Shown: positions 1 through 12,897, counted from the first letter of the stretch. The stretch is 64,000 nt of DNA from Ampelocalamus luodianensis (GCA_036346255.1 CM070620.1:60188522-60252521), one strand, 5' to 3'. Numbers and translations: made by a program. Notes: generated from the letters alone by a model not told the origin.

Positions 1-115
1 CACGACGCTGCTCGCGCAAGTCGTCGCTCGCGTCCCATCCCTCTGTCCTTCGCGTCCTCGCCACCCTTGAACGGAGCCACCCGGTCCAAGCCACCCGGCT
101 CTTCCCCACCGGGGA

Positions 116-121
116 TATATA
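116..121 (+). promoter_or_regulatory. TATA box of the family B LTR promoter
   Basis: TATATA in the context GGGGATATATAGCCC, directly after a GC-rich U3 segment and ~25-30 bp before a pyrimidine-rich stretch, as expected for an LTR Pol II promoter. The same site is conserved in the 3' LTR at 52334-52339. Confidence 0.55.
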
Positions 122-2170
122 GCCCTGAGCCTCCTCTCTTGCCCTCCCCACCTTTCTTCTTCACCAAGCAAGCACAAGAGCCGAAGCTCCCCGCCTTGGC
201 CACACCGCCTCCCCGCCGTTCGGCCACACCGGTGAGCCGCCGCCCTGGCCTACCCTGTCACCAGAAGCCCCGTGACATGAGGATTCCATCCCCCACCTCC
301 CCTCTTCCGCCCCGCCGCCGAGAGCAACCGCCGCCGTAGCTCTTCCTTCTCCACCCCTGGCTTCTGACGCCTGCCCGCTCCAGAGCTCCCCCGCCTCCTC
401 GAAGAGCACAGTGAGCATCCTCTCCCCTCCCTGATGCTCATGCTTCCATCCCCTTCATATCCATCCCCTCCGACCGCCGTCGCCCTGCTCGTTCTTGCGC
501 CGTCGCCCGACTCATTGCCACCGCTCGTTGCCACCCCGCCACGATCTTTGTCTCCTTGGCTTCCTCCCCTCACCCGCAACCCATTCCACTGGCCCCCGCT
601 GCCCCTCCGGCCGCCGCTCGCCGCCGGCAGGCCGGAGCCGAGTTCCCCTGGCTTCCCCAATCGGCTGAAGCCTCCTCTGTTTTGTTGTGTTACCTCTCTC
701 TCAATTCTTATATGACTTGTGGGCCCTTACCCTTTAAGGACAAAATCGAGGCCATAGTCTTTAGCTCATCTTGCTATGTAAAGATTATGCAAAGCCTATT
801 TGTTAAACTTTAAATTATTGTGATAACCCCTTTGTAATTGATGGTTAGTTAATTACTAAAATTAATTTAATTAACCTTCCACTAATGTGTAAAAACTATG
901 GAATGTAAGAACTTAAGTTACAAAATCACGGGAAATTGAATGTGAAGCTATTAAAAAATAATTATGTTGATCTCAATACCTTGCTCTAGAAGCTTGAATC
1001 CTAATTGCAAATCCTATCAAATATTCCTTGATCCAAATAATAACCATCGCATCTTTATCTCACGATCCAAAGTTATCAATGTTAATTAAAATAATCAGTG
1101 TAAAGATATGTCCGGCAAAAAGATCGAGTATCCCATCTTTGCATGTCCCAAAACTCAAGAAGATCTTTCAAACGGAGAGTTGTTAATTAAGGAAAAAGAA
1201 TCACTTAAATCTTAAGTCCCTAATCTATATCTCAAACATAACTTTGATATATCTACCATCGTGTGTAAGCGGCCAATAAAATGAAGTGATTAACCAATAT
1301 GCCTTTGCCATCTAATTTAAAATGCAAACTGAAAATCTCGCTAAAAGTATAATCTTGCCCAAATATCAATCATCCTATCGTTATCTCTGGATTTAAATCA
1401 CCGGTGGTAATATATGGACTCCAAGTTTAACTCAACAAATTAAAATCATACTCTTCATATGTTAAACTCACACCCTAATCTCTAATGTTTAACGCCCATC
1501 AAGTAATGCCTAGTATTCTTTTAAGACTCATATCTATCATAAATCTAACCCAACTCATGGAACATCCTTAATAAATATCCAAGATTCGAAGAAGCTCTTG
1601 AATGTAAAAGATCGAGCTATGACCCTTCCTCGATCGATGTTATCTTGTCATCTTCCACATCCCAGGTGGAGTATCCCTACAAAAGTTTCTTCGACCTTGA
1701 TCCTTCCTTGTTTTCCCTCATGGCAGAGTTCTCCGCCATTCCTCTTTCGCTCAAATTGTCATTGACTTTGTCAACATCCCGCATTCGCCAAACCTTCTCT
1801 CATACTCTCAATCATCGCAAATCTTAATCAAGCTCAATTGAATTTAATTGGTCTTTTGAAGTTCTTTGGATTTATTTGGTTTTCGATCGATTATCGTCTA
1901 ATTAGAAGTGGAGTCCCCAAAGAAACGACGACTCAAGCAGGATCAAGATTTGGATAAAGACCAAGACCAAGAATTCAAGACCACTGACTGAGAAGGCTAT
2001 GATTAAGATCCAGGCCGTGGTAAATAGACCCAGGCGAGTCAATACTTTGATCATATTGAGCCTACATTTTATGCAAATTATATTCTTTTAAAATAGCAAA
2101 TTGCATGCTTTCATTCTTAATAAAAAATATGTTAAAGCTTAAGTAGTTAAATACCCATTTGATGATTAAA

Positions 2171-4236
2171 TTAATTATTATGTCATCCTTGACAATTGAA
2201 TCCATTAACCATTGTCACCCTAGTAACTATGTGGTAATACTAGTTATAGGTCGTACTCAAGCGACATGCTAGTCTTGCTTAAGTACCGGGATATTAAAAA
2301 TGTCCCAATCATGATCTCTTCAAACATGAAAATGGTTTGGGCAGTCATTGGTGGTCCATGATTGAGATAAATGTGGTAATTTGGTTTTACTCCTTAAAAC
2401 CCTAACAACTTGCTGTTACTATCTGGGTGGATGGAGAGGTGGATGGTATAACAATGGGTGCTAATATAGCCCAAAGAATGTTATTTTGCGGATGGTATGT
2501 GGAAGAACCGTCCGGATAACCCTAAGGACTTAATCTTGTCATGACCCCCCGTGTAAAACAAGTACAACCACAAGTCTGTAAAGTACAACTTGGCTTACTA
2601 AATTTATCAATCCCGGAATGCACCTCATTGGTGGATTGGGAACTTTCAAGCGCGTGGTAAATATGGCTTGAATGGGACACCGAGGCAAGGGTGAAGTTAC
2701 CAGCCGCTGTGGGTAGTCCAATCCAACTATGCCAGCAGCGGAGGTGAACATCCCGCATGAACGTATGGGCGCAACCCCAAATAGGTGAGATGACTGGAAG
2801 GGCAAGATACTTTGAAAGGTTTCGTTGTGGCCGCTAGCTACATGACTAAGGAATCATGTGGGGTAACGAGTATGACTATCTCTTGTTTGTAAAGTGTACA
2901 ATCTCTGTAGAGTCTAAACTGTTTAAACAGTCGTGCCTACGGTCAAAGGCGGACATGGGAACTTAAGCGAGTTAGTTCTATTTCAAAACCTTGTGGGTGG
3001 CATGAAAATTGTGGCGGGCTCACCTAGCCTTGAGGTTGGATTTTCCCGAGTTTTGGACTCGGTGATGTTAATATTGGGGTTAGCCCTAGTCAAATAGACA
3101 TCAGATAGAGTTTCCGATGGAGGGAACCTCTGCTGTTATCAAATATTGTACAATTACTCTCTTTAACAAGATGCAATCTGGTTAAAATGCTAAGTCTTGC
3201 TTAAGTACCGGGATATTAATTATTATGCCATCCTTGACAATTGAATCCATTAACCATTGTCACCCTAGTAACTATGTGGTAATACTAGTTGTAGGTCGTA
3301 CTCAAGCGACATACTAGTCTTGCTTAAGTACCGGGATATTAAAAATGTCCCAATCATGATCTCTTCAAACATGAAAATGGTTTGGGCAGTCATTTGTGGT
3401 CCACGACTGAGATAAATGTGGTAATTTGGTTTTACTCCTCAAAACCCTAACAACTTGCTGTTACTATCTGGGTGGATGGAGAGGTGGATGGTATAACAAT
3501 GGGTGCTAATATTGCCCAAAGAATGTTATTTTGTGGATGGTATGTGGAAGAACCGTCCAGATAACCCTAAGGACTTGATCTTGTCATGACCTCCCGTGTA
3601 AAACAAGTACAACCACAAGTCTGTAAAGTACAACTTGACTTAGTAAATGTATCAAACCCGAATGCATCTCACGGTGGTTTGGGAACGTGCAAGTGCGTGG
3701 TAAATACGGCTTGAATGGGATACCGAGGCAAGGGTGAATTTACCACCATTGTGGGTAGTCCAATCCAACTACACCAGTATCGGAGGTGAACATCCTGCAC
3801 GAACGTATGGGCGCAACCCCATATAGGTGAGGTGACTGGAAGGGCAAGATACTTTGAAAGGTTACTGTGCCGGTCGCTTAGCTACATGACTAAGGAATCA
3901 TGTGGGGTAACGAGTATGACTATCTCTTGTGGGTAAAGTGTACAATCTCTGTAGAGTCTAAACTGTTTAAACAGCCGTGCCTACGGTCAAAGGCGGACAT
4001 GGGAACTTAACTGAATTAGTTCTATTTCAAAAACCTTGTGGGTGGCATGAAAATTGTGGCGGGCTCACCTAGCCTTGAGGTTGGATTTTCCCCGAGTTTT
4101 CAGACTCAGTGATGTTAATATTGGGGCTAGCCCCTAGTCAAATAGGCATCAGATAGAGTTTCCGATTGAGGGAACCTCTGCTGTTATCAAAGATTATACA
4201 ATTACTCTCTTTAACAAGATGCAATCTGGTTAAAAT
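2171..4236 (+). repeat. ~1 kb tandem duplication inside the family B LTR
   Basis: Unit 1 is about 2171-3194 and unit 2 about 3216-4236. They are joined by a ~22 bp junction segment (3195-3216) that is itself a copy of the sequence near 2273-2295. The 3' LTR (about 54381-55409) has only one copy. Both units carry the paired palindromes near 2903-2931 and 3947-3974. The units differ by scattered substitutions, so the duplication is not recent. Confidence 0.85.
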
Positions 4237-5927
4237 GCTTAGCATTAATTGGCTGTCGGAAATAACCATTAGAGTCACTGTCTTGTGGGCCCCCGTCCAC
4301 ATAAATCCTCTCTGTGCGAAATCTTTAGGACACATTAAATGCTAATCATCACTAATCATTGGGTTTAGCATTTAATTGATGTCCTAATTGGTCCTTCGCC
4401 TCACTGACATGTGGGACCAGGCACTTAAACCTCTCCGCACACTTTAATCCATATGTGTTATTTGCGCCAATCGTGGACTGTCGATTTCAAGATCTACGGC
4501 CTAGATCTTCTGGGATTTTCGGGCCCCCGAAGGTTCCACGTCACTAGCGGCCGTTGATCTCACGATCAATGGCCGAGATCAATGTGCTGATTGGGTCACC
4601 CGAAGCGCACATAGATCTAGGCCGTCCATCTCTAGATCTTCGGCTAAGAACGCGTTGCCGTTTGGACCACCCGCGTTCCAAATCGCGCGTGCCGTCCATC
4701 TCGCAATGAGCTGCTGAGATGGATTGGGTCGTTCGAGTCGCCCAGAGTGCGCAGCGCTCAGAGCCATCCATCTGTTGATCTGCGGTCAAGATTGATTGGG
4801 CCGTTCGGGTCCCCGAACGCCCCAATCCACGTGGACCGTTAGATCTAAATCCAACGGTGAGCCTTGGTATGTTTGCACGCGTGCACTTTTCTCCGTGCGC
4901 GTGGGCCGTTCGATTTCGCATCTAGGGTCCACGTTCGTCCACGTCATTTATTTTTGAATAGGTTTTGTATAATTCCGGTAAGTCTTTATTTAACAACTGA
5001 AAATTGTGTTAAACTTTGAAAATCCACAACTATTTCATTTTAAATCCTTTCTAGATATTTCCAGTTGGGATAAATTCATGTTTGACTAAAATTTAATTTA
5101 AAAATGCATATAGACATTGTTCTGTGCTAGAAAACCTTTTAGACAATATTGGTTAGTTTTTAGTCATTTTGAATATCCCAGAAATTAACATGAAGCTTGT
5201 AAAATGCATATCTTTTTCTGTATAACTCCGAAAATGTGCAAACTCAATTTTGTAAATTTCCTCTGTTAATATACTTTAATATGAAATATGTTTTGCGCAT
5301 GTTCATACTCCTGAAAAATGACATGTTCTAGTTTTGCAACTTAGAAAAATCATAAGTATTTCATTTTAGCTCCAAATTGAGTAAACTCAAGTTTGCTATT
5401 CTTAGGATACCATTACCTACCCACTATAAGAATTTCAGACTCTAGATCATTCTGGAAATTTTTGCCATGAACAGTACCAGTAATTAATTTAGTGAATTAA
5501 CAGGCTGAGAGAAATGGTTTTAGCTATAACTTTTTCATACTAAATCCAAATTGCATGATTCTTGTTCCTAAATTTGTCTAAAATCATGCCCTTGATGCTG
5601 TATAAATTTCATGAGATTTGGATGAATTTTGTTGTTGAATTTTATTTGGTGTTCTTCGTTCTTATTGGTTTATCACCTTTTCGCGTTTGGTTCCGAAGAT
5701 AATATTGATCTTGAATCTGATCCACAGCAGCCAGACTCTGCCCTCCAGTAAGAAAGTAGATGTAGCATTCATTTGATCATGTTGATCCTATTAATTTCAA
5801 ATTCTAATATATTGTTTGTAAATTCTACGTATGCATTGCTATGTTGTTTTAACTATTGTCGATAGTTAACCCATTAGATGCATTATCAATAGGCAACTGT
5901 TATCCTCTACTACTGAGCCTAGGTATA
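4237..5927 (+). mobile_element. 5' LTR of Tekay-like element C, part 1
   Basis: Sequence distinct from family B. It contains a run of short direct and inverted repeats around ACGGTGAG/GATCTA-type motifs (4480-4860) and an AT-rich body. Near 5770-5800 it has a TTTGATCATGTTGATCC segment equivalent to the one in the family B LTR (near 2048-2064), which marks it as a related Tekay-type LTR. The expected LTR start (TGTAACATCC, seen at 25185) is missing, so the left end is truncated at the join with the B LTR. It is interrupted at 5927 by a CRM element; the duplicated target is GTATA. A short minus-strand ORF near 4544-4921 is not supported as a gene. Confidence 0.75.
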
Positions 5928-6969
5928 TGATACGGGGGGAGGCCCGATCTTCTCAGTGAGGAACCGTGGATAGTTGATGCGAAGTAGACGATGTCGCTAG
6001 CTGAACACTCGCGCCAATGCACGAACCCTCAACTCTTCGGAATACGCCCAAAACACACCGGGTAGTTGTTCGTCGCGAGACCACGAAGCATTTAACGCCA
6101 AGTCCCCAATTCCCAATGGAACGACGGCTTGACCTTGGATTGCAGAACAAAACAAATGGATCGCCTAATTCTCTCTCAAAGTCCTCGCATGATCTCTGGT
6201 GTCGAAAGAACAAGCAATAGCTATGTTTCAATCTTATGCATAAACTGGTCTAATGGATACAAGGGAGGGGCAAGGGTATTTAAGGCGCCCTCCACGACTC
6301 ACGCACGGCCTAGGGCCAGCCACACATGCCGAATCAAACTCTAACTCGGCTAAGACCTAAAAACACACAAAAAGGAAAACCTAACTTAAGTCCGTCACAT
6401 TGTTTCGGCCATAGCGGCGCGACCGTAAGTCTTCTGAAGCTGGGGCCAAAACCATTGTGTGGGCCTTGGAATAAGCTTTCAAACAAGTCCAAGAACACCC
6501 CAATCGGACTCGTATGCAAAAGTTATGGTTTTTATTACAGCCCTGTTGGGCTGTCCTGAACCGAATCCGAATTGAATTCTGAGTTGATTCCGAGATGAAT
6601 TTCGGTTGCACTTGTGGAAGATCCGAATTGCGCTTGAATTCTTGGGCTTTTCTCCCTTGGTTGACCCACGTGAGCTTCTCCTCCATTGCTTTGACTCCGA
6701 CCTCCTCTTGGTTCCAAAGGCTTCACAATGTTCAAACTCGAGAATGCACAAAACATTTGCATGAGGTAATACCCAATTCTCATCAACGACAATAGAAGAT
6801 TCATTAAGAAACAAAAGCACTGTTGATTTAGAAGTTTAGCTTTGCTCTCGTCGGTGGACCAATATGCACTTCGTACTTGAATTATTTGTAGCGCCACGTA
6901 TGGCGCCCACCTCGCATGTGTATGACCACCAATAGGGAAAGATGTATAAGTGTTAGGGATGCCTCATCA
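5928..6969 (-). repeat. 3' LTR of minus-strand CRM-type element
   Basis: Near-identical to 12900-13942 and to both LTRs of the plus-strand copy. Read on the minus strand it starts TGATGAGGCATCC and ends CCCCCGTATCA. It contains the conserved TRARAK-like reading frame near its start and the shared motif at 6472-6530. Confidence 0.93.
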
Positions 6970-8250
6970 TCCTCCCCTCTTGAAAAGGCGTGTCCTCGAC
7001 GCTGGATCATCACCACCAAAGAAAGGTGATAAATCAGCGACATTGAAAGTAGAGCTCACGCCATAGTCATCGCCGGAAAGCTCTATCTTGTAGGCATTGT
7101 CGTTGATCTTCGCAAGCACCTTGAAAGGTCCATCACCTCGTGGCAGCAATTTAGACTTGGGCGCTCGAAAACGATCCTTGCGGTAGTGCACCCAAACCAA
7201 ATCACCTGGTTGAAAATCATCTTCTTCCGTTTCTTATTCGCCTTCTCAACATATGACTTGACCTTGCGCTCTATCTCCTCTTTTGTTTTGAGATGCAATT
7301 TCTTCACATACTCAGCTCGCTTGGATGCCTCCATATGAACACGGTGTTGACTTGGAAGTGGCAGCAAATCAAGCGGCGTAAACGGTTTGAAACCATACAC
7401 CACTTCAAAAGGACACAATGCAGAGTGGAGTGCACGCCCGATTATAAGCGAATTCCACGCGCGGCAAACAATCCTCCCACTCGCGCGATTCTTCTTGATC
7501 ATGGTCCGAACTAGCATCGAAGTGTGCGGTTCACCACCTCCGTTTGACCATCAGTTTGGGGATGACAAGTCGTGCTGAATAACAACTTCGTCCCCAGTTT
7601 ACCCCAAAGTGTCTTCCAAAAGTAGCTCATGAACTTCACGTCACGATCTGACACAATAGTGCGTGGCACGCCATGTAGCCTCACGATCTCCCTGAAAAAC
7701 AAGTTAGCAATATGCGACGCATCGTCGCTCTTGTGGCACGGAATAAAGTGTGCCATCTTTGAAAAACGATCCACAACGACAAAAACAGAATCACTCCCCC
7801 TCTTAGTTCTAGGTAATCCTAAAACAAAATCCATACTAATATCCTCCCATGGTGCATTGGGAACAGGTAGAGGGGTATACAAACCGTGTGGATTCAATTT
7901 TGATTTCGCTTTGTGGCAAGTAATGCATCGTTGCACATACCTCTCTACATCTCGCTCATCTTAGGCCAATAAAAGTGATCGCCAAAGATAGATAACGTCT
8001 TCTCACGCCCAAAATGTCCCATCAACCCACCCGCATGTGATTCCTGCAGAATAGCAAACGCACGGAGGAGTCTGAACGCATAATTTGTTAGTGCGAAACA
8101 AAACCCATCATGGATGTGAAATTTATCCCAGCCTTTTCCTCTTTGCAATGTGCATAAGGAACGGAAAATCATGGTCATGAGCATATAAATCACGCAACTC
8201 TCTAAACCAGGAACTTGCACTCCTAATTGAGTTAAAAGCACACTTTTCCT
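6967..8250 (-). pseudogene. CRM-type integrase, frameshifted, minus-strand copy
   Basis: Integrase inserts the cDNA copy into the chromosome. The zinc-binding domain is seen as ESHAGGLMGHFG (two His) followed by QRCITCHKAK (two Cys) around 8040-7905. The catalytic core (7936-7511) retains all three acidic residues: the Asp of ISMDFVLGLPR, the Asp of IVSDRDVKF and the Glu of TDGQTEVVNRTL. After a frameshift near 7510 come the AYNRA/EVVYGFKPFTPLDLLPL region and the C-terminal barrel (VWVHYRKDRFRAPKSKLLPR), ending next to the polypurine tract with no chromodomain. At least three frame changes are needed to read it through, so this copy is not expected to be functional. Core motifs intact; clade assignment is by family knowledge. 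Confidence 0.88.
6970..6983 (-). promoter_or_regulatory. Polypurine tract of minus-strand CRM-type element
   Basis: Read on the minus strand: CAAGAGGGGAGGA immediately before the LTR start TGATGAGG. Primer for plus-strand DNA synthesis. The plus-strand copy has the same tract before 40507. Confidence 0.8.
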
Positions 8251-9643
8251 AGAGAGAGCATCAGCTACCACATTTTCCTTTCCCTTATATTTTACAATGT
8301 AAGGAAACGACTCAATGAATTCGACCCATTTGGCATGTCTACGGTTCAGGTTTGCTTGGCCCTTTAAATACTTTAATGCCTCATGATCAGAATGAATAAT
8401 AAACTCTTTAGGCCATAAATAGTGTTGCCAAGTTTCTAATGCACGCACTAAAGCATAAAGCTCTTTGTCATAGACCGGATAATTCAATTGAGCACCATTC
8501 AGTTTCTCACTAAAATAAGCTACTGGTCTTCCTCTTGCATTAAAACACCGCCAATACCCAATCCACTAGCATCACACTCAATTTCAAAAATTTTAGTGAA
8601 ATCAGGTAAAACAAGCAATGGTGCTTCAGTCAAGCGTTTCTTAAGTTCAGCAAAAGCATTGTCTTGCACTACCCCCCACACAAATTCAACACCCTTTTTA
8701 GTAAGTTCATTCAAAGGGGCAGCTATGGTGCTAAAATCCTTCACAAAGCGCCGATAAAAACCAGCGAGACCATGAAAGCTCCTAATCTGACTTACATTCA
8801 CAGGAGTTGGCCAATTTTTAATCGCTTCAATTTTAGACTCATCTACTTCAACTCCCTGTGCAGAAACAACATAGCCCAAAAAGATGACACGATCTTTGCA
8901 AAGGTACACTTCTCTAAGTTACCGAATAACCTAGCCTCACGCAAAACTTGTAGAACTTGTCTAAGATGGTCTATGTGTTCAGATTCAGTGCGACTGTAAA
9001 TCAGAATATCATCAAAGTACACAACCACAAATTTACCAATTAAATGCCTTAAAACATGATTCATTAAGCGCATGAATGTACTAGGTGCATTAGTTAAACC
9101 AAAAGGCATGACTAACCACTCATACAACCCAAATTTTGTTTTAAATGCTGTTTTCCACTCATCCCCTTCATGCATCCTAATTTGATGGTAACCACTGCGC
9201 AAATCTATCTTAGAAAAAATAACAGCACCACTCAATTCGTCTAGCATATCATCTAAGCGAGGTATAGGATGACGATATCGAATTGTGATATTATTAATCG
9301 CTCGACAATCTACGCACATACGCCATGAACCATCTTTCTTAGGAACTAAAATAACAGGAACAGCACAAGGGCTTAAGCTTTCACGTACATACCCTTTGGA
9401 GAGAAGCTCTTGTACTTGTTTCGAATTTCCTTTGTTTAAATCGGGATTGGTGCGATGCGGTGGTCGGTTGGCAATGACGCTCCGAATCAAGTCGATCTTA
9501 TGTTCTATCCCACGAATTGGTGGTAGCCCACTGGTACCTCGCTTGGAAAGACGTCGTGAAGTCCTGCAAAACACAAGCAACACCACTAGGAAGAGAAGAC
9601 AAGTCGTTAGTCGAAAGCAAGGCGTCTTTGTACAATAGTACAA
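8240..9643 (-). pseudogene. CRM-type reverse transcriptase and RNase H, frameshifted
   Basis: RT copies element RNA into DNA; RNase H removes the RNA. RT (9643-8843) shows SLSPCAVPVILVPKKDGSWR, CVDCRAINNITIRYRHPIP, KIDLRSGYHQIRMHEGDEWK, the LVMPFGLTNAPSTF helix and the catalytic VVYFDDILIYS box. A frameshift near 8880 moves the connection into the frame of 8909-8520 (RVIFLGYVVSAQGVEVDESK). RNase H follows with FEIECDASGLGIGGVLM, then after another frameshift near 8500 NYPVYDKELYALVRALETW and YKGKENVVADALSRK. The RT catalytic residues are intact. EWLVMPFGLTNAPSTFMRLMN and the spacing match the CRM branch rather than Tekay or Tat. Confidence 0.9.
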
Positions 9644-9789
9644 AGTGCACCAAATTGGGATCTTCGCTGAATTCTCTCATTTCTGATTTGGTGGCTAACA
9701 TCACTAAATTCTTCTCTCGCTCTTTGGCAGTCTCAACGTGCATCTCAATTTTCTGCATTGAAGAATTCACAATCTGTTGCGGTGTAAGG

Positions 9790-10160
9790 GGCTTCAAGAT
9801 GATATCCATATTATTCCATCGAAATGTGTAGCGATTTGTACGCCCATCATGAACAGCAGAACGGTCATATTGCCATGGCCGTCCCAAGAGCAAGTGACAC
9901 ACCGTCATAGGCACAACATCGCAGTCCACAGTGTCGGTGTACTTCCCAATAGAAAACGTCACTCGCACTATATAGTTCACCTTCACTTCCTCTTTGTCGC
10001 TCAACCATTGCACATGATAAGGACGTGGATGCGGCAAGTACTTCAAACCCAACTTATGACACATATCCTTGCTAGCCAAATTGTGACAACTTCCGCCATC
10101 AATGATCACTTTGCGGACCTTACCCTTATCAAGCTTCGCCAAATGCGAAACAAATTGCAC
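9790..10160 (-). pseudogene. CRM-type aspartic protease region
   Basis: Retroelement protease that cleaves Gag-Pol. The active-site segment VRKVIIDGGSCHNLASK is visible at the start of this frame, with Asp-Gly-Gly in place of the retroviral D-T/S-G, as is usual for plant gypsy elements. The following MCHKLGLK and VDCDVVPMTVCHLLLGRPW segments are the typical flap and C-terminal ILGRPW-like strand. The frame continues down to 9498 through a linker that leads into RT. It is separated from gag by a stop-containing stretch at about 10160-10290. Confidence 0.85.
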
Positions 10161-10293
10161 CGCTGTTCGAGTGACGGCGATGGCATCACACTAAGCACCT
10201 TGGCGTGCAAACAATGGAATACCGCTCGGTGTTAGGAAACTCGGGATCGCACTCACATTGTTCTATGTCATCGCAGTGCAAGACGGTTGCGCA

Positions 10294-11724
10294 TCAAAGC
10301 GACTCGTCATCACTAGTCAAACATAACCGCCATCCTCGGTGATAAGCATAGTTCGACATTTGGGCATCCCTCGAAAATGGCCAACACCCTTGCACTTGTG
10401 GCAAATGATGCACGTGAACGCCCCGTTGACCCCATAGACGAGGTCGCACTAGCGGCGGGCGCCGCAGTCGACGCACCGTGCCGTGTACTCTCACTTCTTA
10501 CTTGCGGAATCGCGCATTGCCGAATTGCTTCCGGCCGGAGTGCTCTTGTTTGGCTGGCTGTTGTTATATGGCTGTCCTGGACTGGCTGAAGGACGTGAAC
10601 GGGTAGCGAACCGTGCATCTTCAATCACTTGTCGCTCGGCTTCGCGTGCTTGGTGCAGCAACTCAATCATATCATTATAGGGATGGTGATTGACAATGCG
10701 CTGATGAAGATGATTCATGCCACTAGAAATCTCGCCATGGTCATTCTTCATTCTCGGACATCCGCATGTATCATGATAGTTTCCATCTCCTTATGATATT
10801 CGCCAATTGACCTCATACCTTGTCGCAGCCATGTCAACTTCTCAAATAGTGAGCGCTTGTAGTGGCGAGGTACAAAGCGTGCCCGCAAATGCTGCTTCAT
10901 CTGCTCCCAGGTGGTAATCGGCAACTCATGGCGCTCCATGCGCTTACGAATGAACTGCTCCCACCAATGTGTAGCATAATCATCCAAGCCATTGGAAGCA
11001 AGCAACAGCTTCTTCTCATTGGAATAGTTGTTCATTCGAAACAACTTATCCACCTTCAGCTCCCAAGTGAGGTATTGCTCCACATCTGTACCACCTGAAA
11101 ATATAGGAAGAGTAAATTTGGGCTTAGCGACAAAATCGTCGGCGCCGTCGTGTCGACGCTGCACGTTGTTGCGATGGTGGCGCTGTCGGTCATCGTAGTC
11201 GTCGATGGGGAAATCGTCATCCCATTGCTCGGCCTCATCCGCCATGCTACGAGGTGCACGATGCACACCTCCTCCGTGGACACCCTGTGGTGCGCCTCCA
11301 CCCTGGCCGCCGTTGCCTCGGCCACGCCCATGAGCCTGAGGGTGTGCCGCGGCTGCCATCCCGACGTTTGGCGGCACCGCCAGCGGCGCTACCGCCTGCC
11401 GTCGCTCCTCATCCACACGAATAGCACGCCATCCTCGGTCTCATTGTGCAAAACGGCGGAGGGCGTGCACACTCGTGTCATCACTTGCGCACCCCACGAG
11501 ATTGTGTTGAGCGAACATGGCGCGTAGCTCCGGAAGTTATTGTTGATGGCGTCAGACGCAATTGTGTGACCTCCTCCCGAGGGTGTTCACCCACGAACTT
11601 CCCGAGTTCATCGCGCACGCCATTGTCACCATCTTGAAGTTGTTTTGTAGCATCTCGCGCAACCGAGTGTACTCTGTCCACGAACCGCGCCCGGATTAGG
11701 TGGATCCTCCTCGTGACTCGACAT
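10294..11724 (-). pseudogene. CRM-type gag, frameshifted
   Basis: Nucleocapsid/capsid protein of the minus-strand element. I place the start at 11724 (MSSHEEDPPNPG) because the same ATG and downstream codons are conserved in the plus-strand copy at 35818. A frameshift follows within ~20 codons. The capsid domain is in 11416-10748: KFTLPIFSGGTDVEQYLTWE, a DYATHWWEQF segment and RARFVPRHYKRSLFEKL, matching retrotransposon gag. A Pro/Ala/Gly- and Arg-rich N-terminal linker precedes it. After another frameshift (10751-10491) a single zinc knuckle is recognisable near 10410-10365 as CHKCKGVGHF, with its last cysteine displaced. Codon use is GC-rich in the linker. Confidence 0.85.
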
Positions 11725-12878
11725 AGCAACAACTCACAAACAAGAAACGAGGTTATATCCGGGTTAGTAAAACAAAAGCTCTCGCATTACGCCGCAACTC
11801 AGCATCGTGAAAACAAGACAAGCTTACCGTTCCAAAGTGAATCAAGGACGGCAAAACGACAGTTGTGACAGCGAACGACCTTAACCCGGTAATGTAGGAG
11901 CGTAACCAAGAGCAAGGGAGTACACAAACGGGTGTAGGTGGAGCTTGGACAGGTATGTGTATATCCTATGCAATCTGATATTCAAGGTATTGTAAAGCTA
12001 AGTAATGATCCAAGCTAGAGTATTTTGCCTATGTGCTGATCCAAAAGGTTTAAGCGAAGTGTATGAACGCACAAACAAAGATAAATGTGACTTAATGCAA
12101 ACAAAGGAATGAGCTAGTGAGAGACAAACTGAAATTGAGATGAAAACTAGCTCGTTTTTGCACCAAGTACTATGAGAGACGCTAGCCAATTGCAAAGATA
12201 TCAATGTTAGGGCACAAGATTGCTCAAATAGATTAAATACACAATCTGAAATTGTGGACTAAGGTTTACTCTTCCCAATTTCGCCAGCCCTTTTTGTTTG
12301 TTTTTTTCTCAAACCGCATTAACAAAGCTCTTAGCCCTTGGCTATTAAGGAAACCGAAAGGAAAAAATTTGGTACTGGTATTTATGGTTTGATCTTTTTT
12401 TTTTTAATACCTTTTCAAGCCGTGGCTTTTTCTTGTAAACGGCTGCCTTTTCCTCTTTTCTTATTGCAATGGCCGAAATAGGGTTTGCTCCCCTCTTGAT
12501 TGCACAAGTCTCACAATTCAACAACGTGTAAATAAACCAAAGAACAGCCCTAGTGCAATGTACAAAAGCTAGTCTCAAGGATGAAAGGATATAAGTGAAG
12601 CTCAAGAAACCCAAAGTGTTTGGTCAGCTATCTTTTTGGGTGCTAATTGAGGAGTTCAATCAGCAATTTGGTACGGTTTATGTGAACACAACGATTAAGC
12701 AACGCAAAAAGGAACACATGGATCAGCACTAAAAACAAAAACTCTAATGGATGAAAACTTAACTAAACGCACAAGAAATAACAGATTAAACTACGGTTTT
12801 GGTATTGCAATTTTCGGTTTATTGGACGATAGGATAGAAAACGAATCTAACTACGGGTAAAGAAATTCTCACCGAGTA
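11725..12878 (-). other. Non-coding leader of minus-strand CRM-type element
   Basis: About 1.15 kb between primer site and gag start. No ORF here has family support. It contains the TATAACCTCGTTTCTTG stretch just before gag and a T-rich tract at 12395-12407. The stretch 12240-12600 differs strongly from the corresponding leader of the plus-strand copy (about 34900-35200), whereas the flanks align closely, so the leader is a mosaic. Confidence 0.6.
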
Positions 12879-12897
12879 AACCTAGAATCTGATACCA
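12879..12897 (-). promoter_or_regulatory. Primer binding site, minus-strand CRM-type element
   Basis: Minus-strand reading TGGTATCAGATTCTAGGTT, two bases from the 5' LTR end, complementary to the 3' end of initiator Met tRNA over its first part. The same site is at 34386-34404 in the plus-strand copy. Confidence 0.8.

Larger units (their letters stand above)
1..4236 (+). mobile_element. Partial LTR of long-LTR Tekay-like family B
   Basis: This stretch aligns base for base with the intact 3' LTR at 51651-56033: position 1 corresponds to 52219, so the first ~570 bp of the LTR lie outside the window. It runs through a GC-rich leader (1-700), an AT-rich body and a palindrome-bearing distal part, and stops at 4236, where sequence of another LTR family (C) begins. 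The last ~650 bp of the LTR are missing. It differs from the 3' LTR by a ~1 kb tandem duplication (2171-4236). No coding capacity is credible; the ORFs here are LTR shadows. Whether it is a solo LTR, half of a lost element or a truncated copy cannot be decided because its left end is outside the window. Confidence 0.88.

Noticed and set aside
1645..1827. 60-codon ORF conserved at 53855-54037
   Set aside because: Identical because the whole LTR is duplicated; no family match and inside AT-rich LTR body.
4544..4921. 125-codon minus-strand ORF
   Set aside because: Built from degenerate CGATC/GGATCGAGA-type repeats of an LTR; low-complexity translation, no domain.
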